Positions 1 through 8,637 of a DNA stretch of 59,001 nt are shown in pieces (the stretch's first letter is position 1; each line of letters opens with the position of its first letter). Source of the stretch: JANXQE01 sp035651635 (GTDB lineage Bacteria > Verrucomicrobiota > Verrucomicrobiia > Limisphaerales > UBA8199); the NCBI GenBank assembly GCA_035651635.1, contig DASRFK010000037.1, positions 1 through 59,001 of the forward strand, in the 5' to 3' direction. A program made the translations under genes and the position numbers. Under the pieces are notes generated by a model. The model saw nothing but the letters and a program-made list of their open reading frames with translations. It searched no databases and was not told where the DNA came from.

Positions 1-2
1 AG

Positions 3-115
3 GACCGGCGCCAAGCCTCCATGAGCGGCTTTTACGATTTCATGTCCGCTCAGACTGGCAATAAAGCCTTCAAGCTCGTAACTGTCTCCAACCCCTCATG
101 GTTACCTGATTACTG
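3..115 (+). CDS. C-terminal end of an unrecognised protein (partial, runs off left edge)
   Basis: An open frame enters from the left edge and ends with TGA at 113-115, giving about 37 residues that finish in PSWLPDY. The composition looks protein-like and the stop lies just past the stop of the convergent PAS-protein gene, a common arrangement of converging genes. I do not recognise the family. The piece is short and could be chance, so confidence is low. Confidence 0.35.
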
Positions 116-1934
116 ATTCAGCCATAAGCAATTGCTGGTGAACCGCCTGAAGTTTGGCTTCCGCCTGCTTGCGCGCGGTAATATCGCGAAAACCCCAGAC
201 GCGACCAACGCACTGGCCGTTGAGATGTTGTGGCCGGGAATATCGTTCGAACACGCGGCCATCTTTTAACTCGATCGTGTCAAAACTTTCCAGTTCCGGT
301 TCGTCCTGAAGCTGGCGGACTTTGCCGCGAAATTCATCTTCGTTCTTCACCTGCGCTGCCATGGATGACATCAGACAGTCATCCTCGCTCGTTTTGATCA
401 TCTCGCAGGGTACCTGCCACATCCTGGCGAACACCTGGTTATACACCGTTACCTGGCCGTCATGATTCACCACCAGAAACCCATCCGCGGTCGATTCGAT
501 CGCCGCCGTGAGCAGGGAAAGAGAATGGGCCAATTCGTGGGTCTGTTGCGAAACTCTGCGCCGGAGCATCACGCCCCAGAGCAGGACCAGGCCCCACGCC
601 GCGGCGCCGAGCCCTAGAATGGCCAGGACCTGCCGGCCGGAAAACATATGCACGGCCGGTAACCGAACCACATCCCCTTCTGTGCGAAGCAAGACGCCAA
701 AAGACTGCGGAGCTCCGGTCGGGCTGCCCTGGATCGAGCAGACACCGGTCACCCGCAGCCGGTCCCCCTGGTTGAGATGATTCCAGGCGTTTTGCGCATT
801 GGTTGCATAAAGTGAAACTCCAAAGACGATACCGTCTTGAACCAATACCAGCGTATGATTGGTGGCTGAGTGTTTCTGGCTGTGCAACATGCCGGTCAGC
901 GCAACCAACCGACCGTCATAGTCACCCCAAAGTACCGTCGCGGGCGCGACTGGAGCGGTTTCGACCGACGTTACCACGGATGTGGGTCGGATTAGAGCCT
1001 CCTCAAGAACAGGCGAAAACACACCCGCCGTAACAAAGCCAACCGCTTCGAGCGAATCGCCCACTTTGAATTCCACATTACTCAGGCCTTGGACGCGCAA
1101 GGCGCTCTGCCCCTCTTGCAAGATCAATGCTGACCCAGCGACGTAAGTAGCGATGCCGCGAGCGCGGACCCGGTGCATTGGCGGGTTGGTCGTCAGGAAG
1201 CTGCGCACCTGCTCGACCCGCAACAAAGGGCTCAGGAAGGGGTCGTTTGGGACCGAAACCAGCACTTGAAGGCAGCTTCGGTTGGGAATGAAGGTTTTGA
1301 GGCGAAGCCCTCCTGGCGAATCGTCGTAGTCCAGACCACAAACGCCCCGGACACGAATTTTTGCATCGACTAGACCATTCCACTGAGCGGGATTGAATCC
1401 CTCCGGCAGCGGCAGATAGGTTCGCGAGCGCCAGCCAGTTCCCCCCAGATCGATCTCGATATGGCGCTGATCGACATCGGGCACAACCCGCCGAACGACG
1501 CCAGTGAGCTCGGACCACTCGCAATCGATATCGCCCAGAAAGCGCTCCGACGAGCCTACCTGATGGGGCTCCGGCATTGGGGCAGCCCCCAAATGCTTCC
1601 ACGAGGCGCTCGTGATGACGGGCAGGAAACTGCCGTCTCCGGTCGAGCCAGCAACTTCAATCACTTCGCCATTAGTGGGATAAGCATCTCCGGAAAGGCC
1701 CACGAAAATCCCGGCGGTCCTATCCTGCACAAACAGCAGGTTCCAGCGCGGGTCGCTGTAGGTGACTATTCCCCGAATCAGCGCCGGATGACCCAGAGTG
1801 GCATCATCTCGGCTCAGGGGATGGATGTCGGCGGCATTGGTAAAGGCCGTGCTGCTCCGGTCGGCAGCAAAGGAAGGTAAAAGCCCCCAAGTCAGCAGGA
1901 CTGCCAGGCAACCTGAATGCTTCATGGCGCTCAT
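102..1934 (-). CDS. Membrane-anchored PAS sensor protein without a kinase domain
   Basis: About 610 residues. A signal peptide is followed by a long periplasmic part with at least two repeats resembling the OB-like ligand-binding segments found in Verrucomicrobia sensors (phrases like GIVTYSD..LFVQD and GIATYVAGSALILQEG). One membrane helix lies near 436-457, then a short coiled coil, a PAS domain at roughly 470-590 (ESTADGFLVVN, then the PAC end FRDITARKQAE), and a second coiled coil. The protein stops there. The usual HisKA/HATPase or GGDEF output domain is absent, so it may pass its signal to a partner or be a truncated kinase. Start: ATG at 1934 has AGGTGG eight bases upstream; an in-frame GTG lies at 1946 and another ATG at 1925. 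Confidence 0.75.
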   Translation of the reverse strand: MSAMKHSGCLAVLLTWGLLPSFAADRSSTAFTNAADIHPLSRDDATLGHPALIRGIVTYSDPRWNLLFVQDRTAGIFVGLSGDAYPTNGEVIEVAGSTGDGSFLPVITSASWKHLGAAPMPEPHQVGSSERFLGDIDCEWSELTGVVRRVVPDVDQRHIEIDLGGTGWRSRTYLPLPEGFNPAQWNGLVDAKIRVRGVCGLDYDDSPGGLRLKTFIPNRSCLQVLVSVPNDPFLSPLLRVEQVRSFLTTNPPMHRVRARGIATYVAGSALILQEGQSALRVQGLSNVEFKVGDSLEAVGFVTAGVFSPVLEEALIRPTSVVTSVETAPVAPATVLWGDYDGRLVALTGMLHSQKHSATNHTLVLVQDGIVFGVSLYATNAQNAWNHLNQGDRLRVTGVCSIQGSPTGAPQSFGVLLRTEGDVVRLPAVHMFSGRQVLAILGLGAAAWGLVLLWGVMLRRRVSQQTHELAHSLSLLTAAIESTADGFLVVNHDGQVTVYNQVFARMWQVPCEMIKTSEDDCLMSSMAAQVKNEDEFRGKVRQLQDEPELESFDTIELKDGRVFERYSRPQHLNGQCVGRVWGFRDITARKQAEAKLQAVHQQLLMAESVIR

Positions 1935-2095
1935 GCAACCGGCCACCTAATCAGCATCCGGAGTCAGGCCACGTGAAGCCGGCAGTGCAATGCAGACACG
2001 TCATCCCGGATCTATCGGACGAATCTCAGGATCTCTTTAGCGTGATTCGTTTCGGAGCGGGCCAACTGCCGGCATCATGCCTTAAGACAGGCTTC

Positions 2096-3442
2096 TCAGC
2101 TCTGAAACGGATTGGGCAACAGCGAATGCTTTTCATCCGGGCCGCAGACTTCCGCCCAGTCGACATGGTAAGAGCATTCTTTGCCCTGAATCTCGCGCAT
2201 CAGGCGGCTTCGCGCGTGGGCCCGTGAGTTGCCCGGTGGCTCGAGCTTGGCCGACTCCGGGCTGGTTTGGTGCCAGAGACCGTCTTTCTGAGCGAGGGCG
2301 AGGCCAAAACCGCGGGCGGGATCTATCTGATGAAATTCGAGATCCTGGGCTTTGAGCCAGGGATCTTCCCAGGAAAGTTTCTCGTGCGCGACGAAGGCGT
2401 CGAGCAAATGCTTCTTGCTAATCCAGTCAACGATCCCGACCAGGGAATCCGGGTCGCAGGACAGGCCCTCGAGAGCGCGGGACCACAATGCCAGCAGAGC
2501 ATCGGTTTCGGGGTTGCGGCCGTGGAACAGCTTCTTTGCCTTGCGATAGTACTGGCCCAGGAGCGCGAGGGCATCGGCACTGGTATTGTCGGCCAGGGTA
2601 ACCTGCCAGGGCGAAGTCGAACAGCGCGACAGAGCGCGAAACGAGGTTACCGGGTCGGCCAGGGCCACGGGCGGCATTTCCCCGAGTTCGAGCAAGTCCA
2701 GCACCAGGCGGGTCGAGCCGACTTTGAGGAACAGGGCGGCCGGGGAGACATTGGTATCGCCATGAATGAGGTGCAGGCGCCGGAACCGGCGGGCGTCGGC
2801 GAGGGGTTCGTCGCGCAGGTTTAGAATCGAGCGGTTGTGCTGAATCCACTCGAAACAGTCATTGAGGATAAAATCGGCCCGCTGGCTGATTTGAAAAGGC
2901 ACGGGCGGTTCTCCCGAGTTCTCCTGCCGGGTGAAGAAGTTCTGGAGGCTGCCGCCGACGCGCCCGGCGCCTGTAAAGAGCACGCGCAAAGTCAAAAAGG
3001 CGAGGAGCGAAGCCCAATTTTTTTTGGTCACCGCATCGGTTCGTTCGAGGGAATAATTCTCATGACAGCCAAATGTGGCGCCGGTGTAATGATCGACATT
3101 GTTTCTAATGAAAGCCGCTTTACCTTCCAGGCCCAAGGCGCGGAGGGCTTCAAGCAAAAGCGCGTCACCCGCGCGATCGTACCGCACGACATCGAGGGCC
3201 GAGGCGCACTCCGGAGTGCAATATTCGAGGTGGCCCATGTCAATGTAAACCCGGCCGCCGTTAAAAAGGAATCCGCCATTGCCCGCTGGTTCATCCCAGC
3301 CCCGCGGGTGCAGGTCGATCAGGCCATAGCGCTGGTTCTCAAACAGCCAATCGCGAACGCGGGGGACGACTTCGTCGCAGCGCAAAGGGGGCTGAACCAG
3401 GCAGCCGTATTCGGTTTCCAAGCCGGTAATACGGGGGCGCAT
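2096..3442 (-). CDS. pafA: PafA-type ligase attaching the UBact/Pup tag to proteins
   Basis: 448 residues, close to the usual length of Pup--protein ligase. PafA uses ATP to join the C-terminal glutamate of Pup or UBact to lysines of target proteins and belongs to the carboxylate-amine ligase (glutamine synthetase-like) fold. Seen here: the N-terminal ITGLETEYG strand with the ATP/Mg glutamates (E9, E11), the NGGRVYID loop with the expected catalytic Asp at D68, the HYTGATFGCHENY segment, ISQRADFI and LRDEPLADA. It differs from the Dop upstream in lacking the Dop loop. The frame is open for 94 more codons upstream, but that part lies inside prcA, so ATG 3442 is chosen. It is the last gene of the operon, 25 bases after prcA. 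Confidence 0.93.
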   Translation of the reverse strand: MRPRITGLETEYGCLVQPPLRCDEVVPRVRDWLFENQRYGLIDLHPRGWDEPAGNGGFLFNGGRVYIDMGHLEYCTPECASALDVVRYDRAGDALLLEALRALGLEGKAAFIRNNVDHYTGATFGCHENYSLERTDAVTKKNWASLLAFLTLRVLFTGAGRVGGSLQNFFTRQENSGEPPVPFQISQRADFILNDCFEWIQHNRSILNLRDEPLADARRFRRLHLIHGDTNVSPAALFLKVGSTRLVLDLLELGEMPPVALADPVTSFRALSRCSTSPWQVTLADNTSADALALLGQYYRKAKKLFHGRNPETDALLALWSRALEGLSCDPDSLVGIVDWISKKHLLDAFVAHEKLSWEDPWLKAQDLEFHQIDPARGFGLALAQKDGLWHQTSPESAKLEPPGNSRAHARSRLMREIQGKECSYHVDWAEVCGPDEKHSLLPNPFQS

Positions 3443-3467
3443 GGCGTCAGGACAGGAGCAAGCCTGC

Positions 3468-4181
3468 CTACTGGAGAGCCAACGGGTGGTAATGGACCGG
3501 ACCGGGACGGTTGCGGTCCAGTAAAGCCGCTTCGATGACCTTGCCAGGGATTTGCAAAGCCGTGTGGGCGGGGGGGGCAGCGCCGGCAAAGGCTTTGCCC
3601 TCGTTGAGCATTTGCCAGGCGGCCAGACACACCCCCGCGACTTTGGGCAAAGCATCACCTGGAGCAATGTTCTTGCTGATCCACTCCGCCGCGTCCGCTT
3701 CAGGCGCGGCGTCCCGGTGCGCAACCACGACGCGAGAGGTCACGTACTGGTGATCGCCGTCATAATGGAGCCTGACCAGAGTATCCTGAGCCGGAGTTTC
3801 ACCCAACTCGGCAAAGATCGATTCAACAATGAGGGGCGGGGCAAAGACTTGCTCGAAAGCGTTCTTGAGCATGCTGCTCATGGAAAAGCTGATCAGACGA
3901 CGGAGGGTGACGTCTCGGGATGAGCGATTAAAGCCTTCCAGGTGCGCGGCTTCAATGGCCGCCTGCCGCAGTTTTTCGATGTCCACCGGATGTCCGAGTG
4001 CCGTCAGGCCGTGCCGGTCATAGATCTCAAAGACCTTGGACTGGCCTTGCCCAACCCCCAGCAGCAGGATGCCTTCCGGACGGGACAAGGCAAAAACCGG
4101 CGTGCCGCCTTTGAGCTGGTCGCGAATGTACTCGCGCCGATTGCTGATGGCTTCGAGCCAACGATAAGGTTCTTCCGTCAT
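3468..4181 (-). CDS. prcA: Proteasome alpha subunit
   Basis: 237 residues. Alpha subunits form the outer rings of the 20S core, gate the entrance and dock the ATPase. The family is recognised from the N-terminal EEPYRWLEAISNRREYIRDQLKGG (alpha H0 and gate region), the ILLLGVGQGQSKVFEIYDRHG core strand and the helix RRLISFSMSSMLKNAFEQVF. As expected for an alpha subunit there is no propeptide and no N-terminal catalytic Thr. The C-terminal part after about residue 130 is less typical. Its ATG overlaps the stop of prcB (ATGA at 4181-4178), as in other proteasome operons, which favours equal production of the two subunits. Confidence 0.92.
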   Translation of the reverse strand: MTEEPYRWLEAISNRREYIRDQLKGGTPVFALSRPEGILLLGVGQGQSKVFEIYDRHGLTALGHPVDIEKLRQAAIEAAHLEGFNRSSRDVTLRRLISFSMSSMLKNAFEQVFAPPLIVESIFAELGETPAQDTLVRLHYDGDHQYVTSRVVVAHRDAAPEADAAEWISKNIAPGDALPKVAGVCLAAWQMLNEGKAFAGAAPPAHTALQIPGKVIEAALLDRNRPGPVHYHPLALQ

Positions 4182-4936
4182 GGGCGCGCATCCTTCCAGA
4201 ACCCAGTTTGCTCCTGCGTCGAGATGCTCCGAATCCCCTTGGCCGAAAGCAATTTGATGGTCGCAAATTCCTGCTGTTCCGCGTGGACGCCGCCGGTGGC
4301 CGCATCGAATTCCGCCGCCGTCATCAGCAGTCGATTGGCCAGGACCACGGCTTCCTGGAGGGACATTTCGGCCGGATGGGGGTGTCCCCAGTTTTCGAGG
4401 TAATGCAAAACGCTTTTGATCGTGTTGGAGCCCGAGCCCGAGGCGGCATATGCGGCCGCCTCGAAATGAGCTCCGAGCGGATCGTAAAAGTAAATGACGG
4501 GCTTGGCGTGCTCGTCCACTGATTCGACGCCGGCAAAAACCGGTGAGACGGCGCCCACGCCCTGTAACGTGGCCGGAAGATTCTCGCGCAATAACCGCGA
4601 TAGTGCCCGGACCTTGGCCGCCAAACTCATGGCTTGAAGCTGGCTGCGGCGGTAAAATTCAAACGCTGTCTGCAAGGTGCGGGCCATTTCGAAAGCCATC
4701 GCCGGCACGCCGGCAATGGCCATCAGCGAGTGCGAGTCTAATTCGAGAATCTTTTCGGTCCGGTCGGAGAAAATGGCATGACCCGCCGTGGCACGGTGGT
4801 CCCCTCCAATGAGGACGCCGTCGGCGCAGTGGAAAGCGAAAACCGTCGTCGCTTCCAGCCCTTCGAGCTTACGACCTTCCCCCGTGACGTTTGGGAAAGG
4901 GGTCTTTGGCAGCAGGTCCAAAAAGTCGCCCGTCAT
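4178..4936 (-). CDS. prcB: Proteasome beta subunit (catalytic, with propeptide)
   Basis: 252 residues. The beta subunit holds the N-terminal threonine nucleophile freed by self-cleavage. Cleavage is predicted between A29 and T30 (context LEATTVFAF), giving a propeptide of 29 residues. Counting T30 as Thr1, Asp17 falls in GGDHRATAG and Lys33 in RTEK, so all three members of the catalytic set sit at canonical spacing. The SGSGSNTIKS segment matches the later conserved loop of beta subunits. The start codon overlaps the ubact stop (ATGA at 4936-4933), and the stop overlaps the prcA start in the same way. Confidence 0.95.
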   Translation of the reverse strand: MTGDFLDLLPKTPFPNVTGEGRKLEGLEATTVFAFHCADGVLIGGDHRATAGHAIFSDRTEKILELDSHSLMAIAGVPAMAFEMARTLQTAFEFYRRSQLQAMSLAAKVRALSRLLRENLPATLQGVGAVSPVFAGVESVDEHAKPVIYFYDPLGAHFEAAAYAASGSGSNTIKSVLHYLENWGHPHPAEMSLQEAVVLANRLLMTAAEFDAATGGVHAEQQEFATIKLLSAKGIRSISTQEQTGFWKDARP

Positions 4937-5103
4937 TGGCCAGTCCGTTGGCGATAACGTCTGGCCTGGTCCGGATCGACCTTGCGCATGCGCTTTAAGA
5001 GTTCCTCCGTGCTTGGTTTCTCGACTTTTGGGGCGCTGGGGCCCTCGCCCCCGCCGCCCGGCGAAGCCGGTGGCAAGTGAGGTTTTTGAATGCGATCAGG
5101 CAT
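4933..5103 (-). CDS. ubact: UBact, the Pup-like protein tag
   Basis: 56 residues, disordered and rich in Gly/Pro in the first half. The C-terminal half ELLKRMRKVDPDQARRYRQR ends in TGQ. This is the signature of UBact, the Pup-related modifier described in several Gram-negative phyla including Verrucomicrobia. The terminal Gln implies that Dop must deamidate it to Glu before PafA can attach it. Start: ATG at 5103 overlaps the dop stop (ATGCCTGA, 5103-5096), which fits translational coupling. A longer in-frame start at 5136 would lie inside dop and add residues not typical of the family. The stop overlaps the prcB start by four bases. Confidence 0.95.
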   Translation of the reverse strand: MPDRIQKPHLPPASPGGGGEGPSAPKVEKPSTEELLKRMRKVDPDQARRYRQRTGQ

Positions 5104-6652
5104 ATGAGAAATTATGTCCATTGACAATTTTTGCAAATTCCAGCTGCGCCAGGTCGTCGACGGTGCGGGCGGCGTTAATGATTTCGAGGCCTTGTTTGAT
5201 CTGGCGCGGATCGAACAGGTTACAAAGGTCGAGTTTGATGGTGGCCTGGCTGCCGCGCAACAGGATGTGGTCCCATTGGGCCGCCTGCACCGCTGATCCG
5301 AATTTTTCGATGCAGCGGCCGCGCACCGCCGCCCGGGTGCTCGAAGGCGGACAAAGGCTGTGGGCCTTAATCTCGGCCAAAGGAAACGGCAACGCGAAAG
5401 CGCCCTGGTCCATCAGCCCGTAAAACAAGCCCTGCTGAGGATCGAGCAGGTGATAGGACAGATCCAGGCTCGGCAACCAGGGATCATCCTCTGGCAGCTT
5501 TTCGGCCTGGCGAAATTGCTCGATTAACTTGAACTTGGCCGACCAGTCCAGGCGATCGGAGGTGCTCAGCGGGTCGCGTTCCAAGTCCGCCAGGATTGTT
5601 TCCCAGGCCACGATGAGGTTGCGCCATTCTTCTCCGAGGCTGGTGCAGAAATCCCGTACCAACTGCAGGTACTGGCGCTGAATCTCGATAGCGGTGGTCT
5701 CGCGACCTGTGCCCAGCAGGCAGCGCCATTTCCAGGAGCGGTCGCGTGAAATGCCTTTGAGTGCGGCCAGTGGATCGGCCAAAACCGGGACACGCGCCAG
5801 CGGCGCGCCGTTAAGCAGGGCCTGCAAGACCAGGGCGGTGGTGCCGATTTTAAGATAAGTGGAATAGAGAGAAAGGTTTGAATCGCCGAGGATCACGTGA
5901 AAGCGGCGATAGAACTGACGATCGGCGTGGGGCTCGTCGCGAGTATTGACAATCGGCCGCCGCTGCATCGTGTCGATACTTTGCAGTTCGAAGAAGAAAT
6001 CGCTGCGTTGCGAGATTTGAAAACCGGGATTGAGGTATTTGTCTTCTTCTTCCCAGCCGAACTTTCCGGCGCCGCATATGACCTGGCGGGTGACGAGAAA
6101 AGGCATGATCCCGGTGCTTAGGGATTCCCAGGGCAGTCGCCGAGGCAACAGGTAGTTTTCATGGCAGCCATAGCTGTGCCCGCAAAAGTCGGTATTGTTC
6201 TTGTACAGCTTGACCGGGTTGTCGGAGCCCTGGTTCAAGTTACGCGCGCAATCGATCAAGAGCTGGTCCCCCGCATAATCCTGTTGCAGATGCTCCAGCA
6301 GGGTGGTGCATTCAGGCGAGCTGTACTCCGGATGCGAGTGGTCGTTGTACAGGCGCGCGCCGTTGCGCAATACCAGGTCGCTGTGGACGGCGTCGGTCGA
6401 GAGCCGGCGTTGGGCATCCTGGACGAAGTAATTGACCTCGTCATGATCCTGCATCAGTTCTTTGACCCGAAACCCGCGCGCATCGCAGTGCGGGTCCTCG
6501 CATTGATAATCCCACCGGCGGCGAACGCCCGGCGCGGTGGCCGCCCCTACCAGCGCGATGGCTTCGGCCACCACGTCCAATCCTTCGGGATGCTCCCGGG
6601 TAATCCCCATCTCGGTCTCGGTGCCAAACTGGATATCTAATCTTTCCTGCAT
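5096..6652 (-). CDS. dop: Dop, deamidase and depupylase for the UBact tag
   Basis: 518 residues, the normal length for Dop. Dop deamidates the C-terminal Gln of the tag and also removes the tag from conjugates. It shares the PafA fold. Visible features: FGTETEMGI with ATP-binding glutamates (E12, E14), the Dop-specific insertion around residues 40-80 (RRWDYQCEDPHCDARGF), the LYNDHSHPEYSSPE loop with the catalytic Asp near D104, YKNNTDFCGHSYGCHENY, and ISQRSDFFFE. The partner tag ends in Gln, so the deamidase role is needed here. It lies 36 bases after mpa, and its stop overlaps the ubact start. Confidence 0.94.
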   Translation of the reverse strand: MQERLDIQFGTETEMGITREHPEGLDVVAEAIALVGAATAPGVRRRWDYQCEDPHCDARGFRVKELMQDHDEVNYFVQDAQRRLSTDAVHSDLVLRNGARLYNDHSHPEYSSPECTTLLEHLQQDYAGDQLLIDCARNLNQGSDNPVKLYKNNTDFCGHSYGCHENYLLPRRLPWESLSTGIMPFLVTRQVICGAGKFGWEEEDKYLNPGFQISQRSDFFFELQSIDTMQRRPIVNTRDEPHADRQFYRRFHVILGDSNLSLYSTYLKIGTTALVLQALLNGAPLARVPVLADPLAALKGISRDRSWKWRCLLGTGRETTAIEIQRQYLQLVRDFCTSLGEEWRNLIVAWETILADLERDPLSTSDRLDWSAKFKLIEQFRQAEKLPEDDPWLPSLDLSYHLLDPQQGLFYGLMDQGAFALPFPLAEIKAHSLCPPSSTRAAVRGRCIEKFGSAVQAAQWDHILLRGSQATIKLDLCNLFDPRQIKQGLEIINAARTVDDLAQLEFAKIVNGHNFSYA

Positions 6653-6688
6653 GGGTCAGTGAGTTTTGATAGTTTCACCTTGAAGCGG

Positions 6689-8380
6689 CTAAACCGCCAC
6701 AGAATACGACCCCTGCTCGCCAGTGCGATAAGGCGCGAGCCGCACCACGTTGGACGGATCAAAATCGGTCAGCTTCAACCAATCCTCAGTGATGTCGCTG
6801 GGCGGGAAGAGTTCATTCTCACGGTATTCCTTGACCAGCGCATCGATCAGATCCTGCCGGGTGATGGGCGCCTCGGCCCGCTGACTGATCGAACGTTTGA
6901 TCGCCATTTCCTTGGCGCGCTCAACAATCGCGGCGATAATTGCGCCGCTGGCGAGATCGCCCCGGTACAGATAGTCGTGGCGCCCGCTGCGGAAGGTAAT
7001 ATCCAGGAACCGGTTGTTTTCCGCGGGGGCATAGTGCGCCTCAACGATGGCTTCAATGAGACCTTCCCGTGGCTCCGCCAGTGGCAAATCCTCCACCAGG
7101 TAAATGCCGTAGATCTCTTTAGCGGCCGCTTTATCGGGCCGCCGGACCCGGATTTTGCGGTCGATTCGGCCTGGGCGCAAAATAGCCGGATCAATCAAAT
7201 CCGCGCGGTTTGAAGCCAGAATGACCACCACATTCTGCAGCGGTTCGAGGCCGTCCATTTCGCTGCAGAACATCGGGACCAGTGTCGAGAGGATATTGGT
7301 TCCGGCTCGAACGGCGTGGCGAGTGCCCAGGATGGATTCCGCCTCATCAATGAACATAAACGCCAGATGGCCTTCGGCTGCCTTCTCGCGGCACTGCACG
7401 AACAGATCCCGGACCTGCCTTTCCGACTCCCCCAGCCACATATTGAGGATCTCCGGGCCTTTGACGCTCAAAAAATATTCGGGGCGGTCTTCGCCGGTCT
7501 CCTGCAGGATTTGCTGGCGCAAATTGTGCGCGGTGGCTTTGCCCAGCAGGGTCTTGCCGCAGCCGGGGGGCCCGTAGAGCAGGAAACCTTTCGGCACGGG
7601 ATGATGAAACCTGCGGAACAGAGCGGCGTGAAGGAAAGGCAGCTCAATCGAATCGCGAATGCCTTGCACCGCTTCCTGCTGGCCGCCAATAGCACTCCAG
7701 GGAATGGGCTCGACGCGCGTGAGCGTGCGATCCAGGCGTTTGCTGGCGCCAATAATTTCCACCGCCACCCGTTGTTGGCTGTCCAACCGCACATCCAGGC
7801 CCATCTTCAATTTGTCTTTGGCCAAGAGGGACGAGCGCACCACCACGGCGTCGGAGATGCCGGTTTCATTGCCTACTCGCAGCCGCCCGTCGGCCAGCAC
7901 TTCGCTAATCCGGACTACCGGCCCGTTTTTCTCAAATCCGAAAACGTCGGTGACGGCGAACGCCTCGTTAAGCAGAACGCGAGTGCCGGTTTCGAGCGAG
8001 GCTTCGGGAACGTTCGGGTCCAGGTTGCAGACGTACTCGGTGCCATTAACGCAGACCAGGACGCGATCATTGGGCAAAGCTTGCAACAAAGTGCCCAGGC
8101 GCAACGCCGGTGCCCGCAACTTCTCAACCGCATCGTTCAGTTTCTCGAGTGCGGTTCTGGCCTGGTCCTGGAGTTCCTCCATTTCGGCAATCCGATTGCG
8201 CAGCAGCGGCATGGACGGAGCAGAGCCCTGCGTGGCGAGTTCAAGTCTGACGCGATCCAGCATTTGCAACGCTGAAACGCTTTCCGGAGATTCTGCCCAA
8301 GTGGGTTCCTGGGGTGCTGGGGACGGAGAATCCTGGCCGGACCCGGATGGGTCGGAACGGCCTTTCTGTAAGTTACTCAC
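6689..8380 (-). CDS. mpa: Mpa/ARC proteasomal AAA+ ATPase
   Basis: About 563 residues. It is a ring ATPase that binds tagged proteins through an N-terminal coiled coil, unfolds them and feeds them into the 20S core. Order of parts: disordered N-terminus, coiled coil near 40-90, tandem OB-like region near 100-215, then the AAA module with Walker A GPPGCGKT (about 270-277), Walker B FMFIDEAE (about 343-350) and arginine-finger region ILRPGRIDRK. The tail ends SYSVAV and lacks the GQYL-type end of actinobacterial Mpa. GTG at 8380 is chosen because a perfect TATAAT lies just before it; an in-frame GTG at 8407 would add nine residues. Confidence 0.92.
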   Translation of the reverse strand: MSNLQKGRSDPSGSGQDSPSPAPQEPTWAESPESVSALQMLDRVRLELATQGSAPSMPLLRNRIAEMEELQDQARTALEKLNDAVEKLRAPALRLGTLLQALPNDRVLVCVNGTEYVCNLDPNVPEASLETGTRVLLNEAFAVTDVFGFEKNGPVVRISEVLADGRLRVGNETGISDAVVVRSSLLAKDKLKMGLDVRLDSQQRVAVEIIGASKRLDRTLTRVEPIPWSAIGGQQEAVQGIRDSIELPFLHAALFRRFHHPVPKGFLLYGPPGCGKTLLGKATAHNLRQQILQETGEDRPEYFLSVKGPEILNMWLGESERQVRDLFVQCREKAAEGHLAFMFIDEAESILGTRHAVRAGTNILSTLVPMFCSEMDGLEPLQNVVVILASNRADLIDPAILRPGRIDRKIRVRRPDKAAAKEIYGIYLVEDLPLAEPREGLIEAIVEAHYAPAENNRFLDITFRSGRHDYLYRGDLASGAIIAAIVERAKEMAIKRSISQRAEAPITRQDLIDALVKEYRENELFPPSDITEDWLKLTDFDPSNVVRLAPYRTGEQGSYSVAV

Positions 8381-8386
8381 ATGCTC

Positions 8387-8392
8387 ATTATA
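8387..8392 (-). promoter_or_regulatory. Candidate -10 box of the proteasome operon
   Basis: On the minus strand a perfect TATAAT ends six bases before GTG 8380. If used, transcription would begin at or next to that GTG, giving a leaderless mRNA for mpa. The -35 region is poor (TTTGCG at 17 bases). It could also be chance sequence inside the longer reading frame. Confidence 0.35.
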
Positions 8393-8637
8393 AGACTCTC
8401 CGGCCACCGCGCAAATCGCTCGTTTACTTTGCGAGTGCCCGCAAAACTACGTACCCTGAATCCCGCTTCCGCAGGCAAGGCCTGCAATGACGCGAGCCTG
8501 TGCGTAGAAAGGCTTCGCTGGCCCGGCGCCGGCCGCGCCACTGGGGTACCTACCGGCCCGATCTCCTGTCCGGGCCATTGGCAGCCTAAGTATGTTTTTT
8601 CGCCCGTGGTGGGGTTTTCGATCTCAAGGCGCAGGGC

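Noticed and set aside
3443..3724. Upstream extension of the pafA reading frame by 94 codons
   Set aside because: It lies inside prcA in another frame, and the family starts at the ITGLETEYG strand just after ATG 3442.
5104..5136. Longer ubact start at 5136
   Set aside because: The extra residues fall in the dop coding end and do not resemble UBact; ATG 5103 gives the normal length and an overlap typical of coupled genes.
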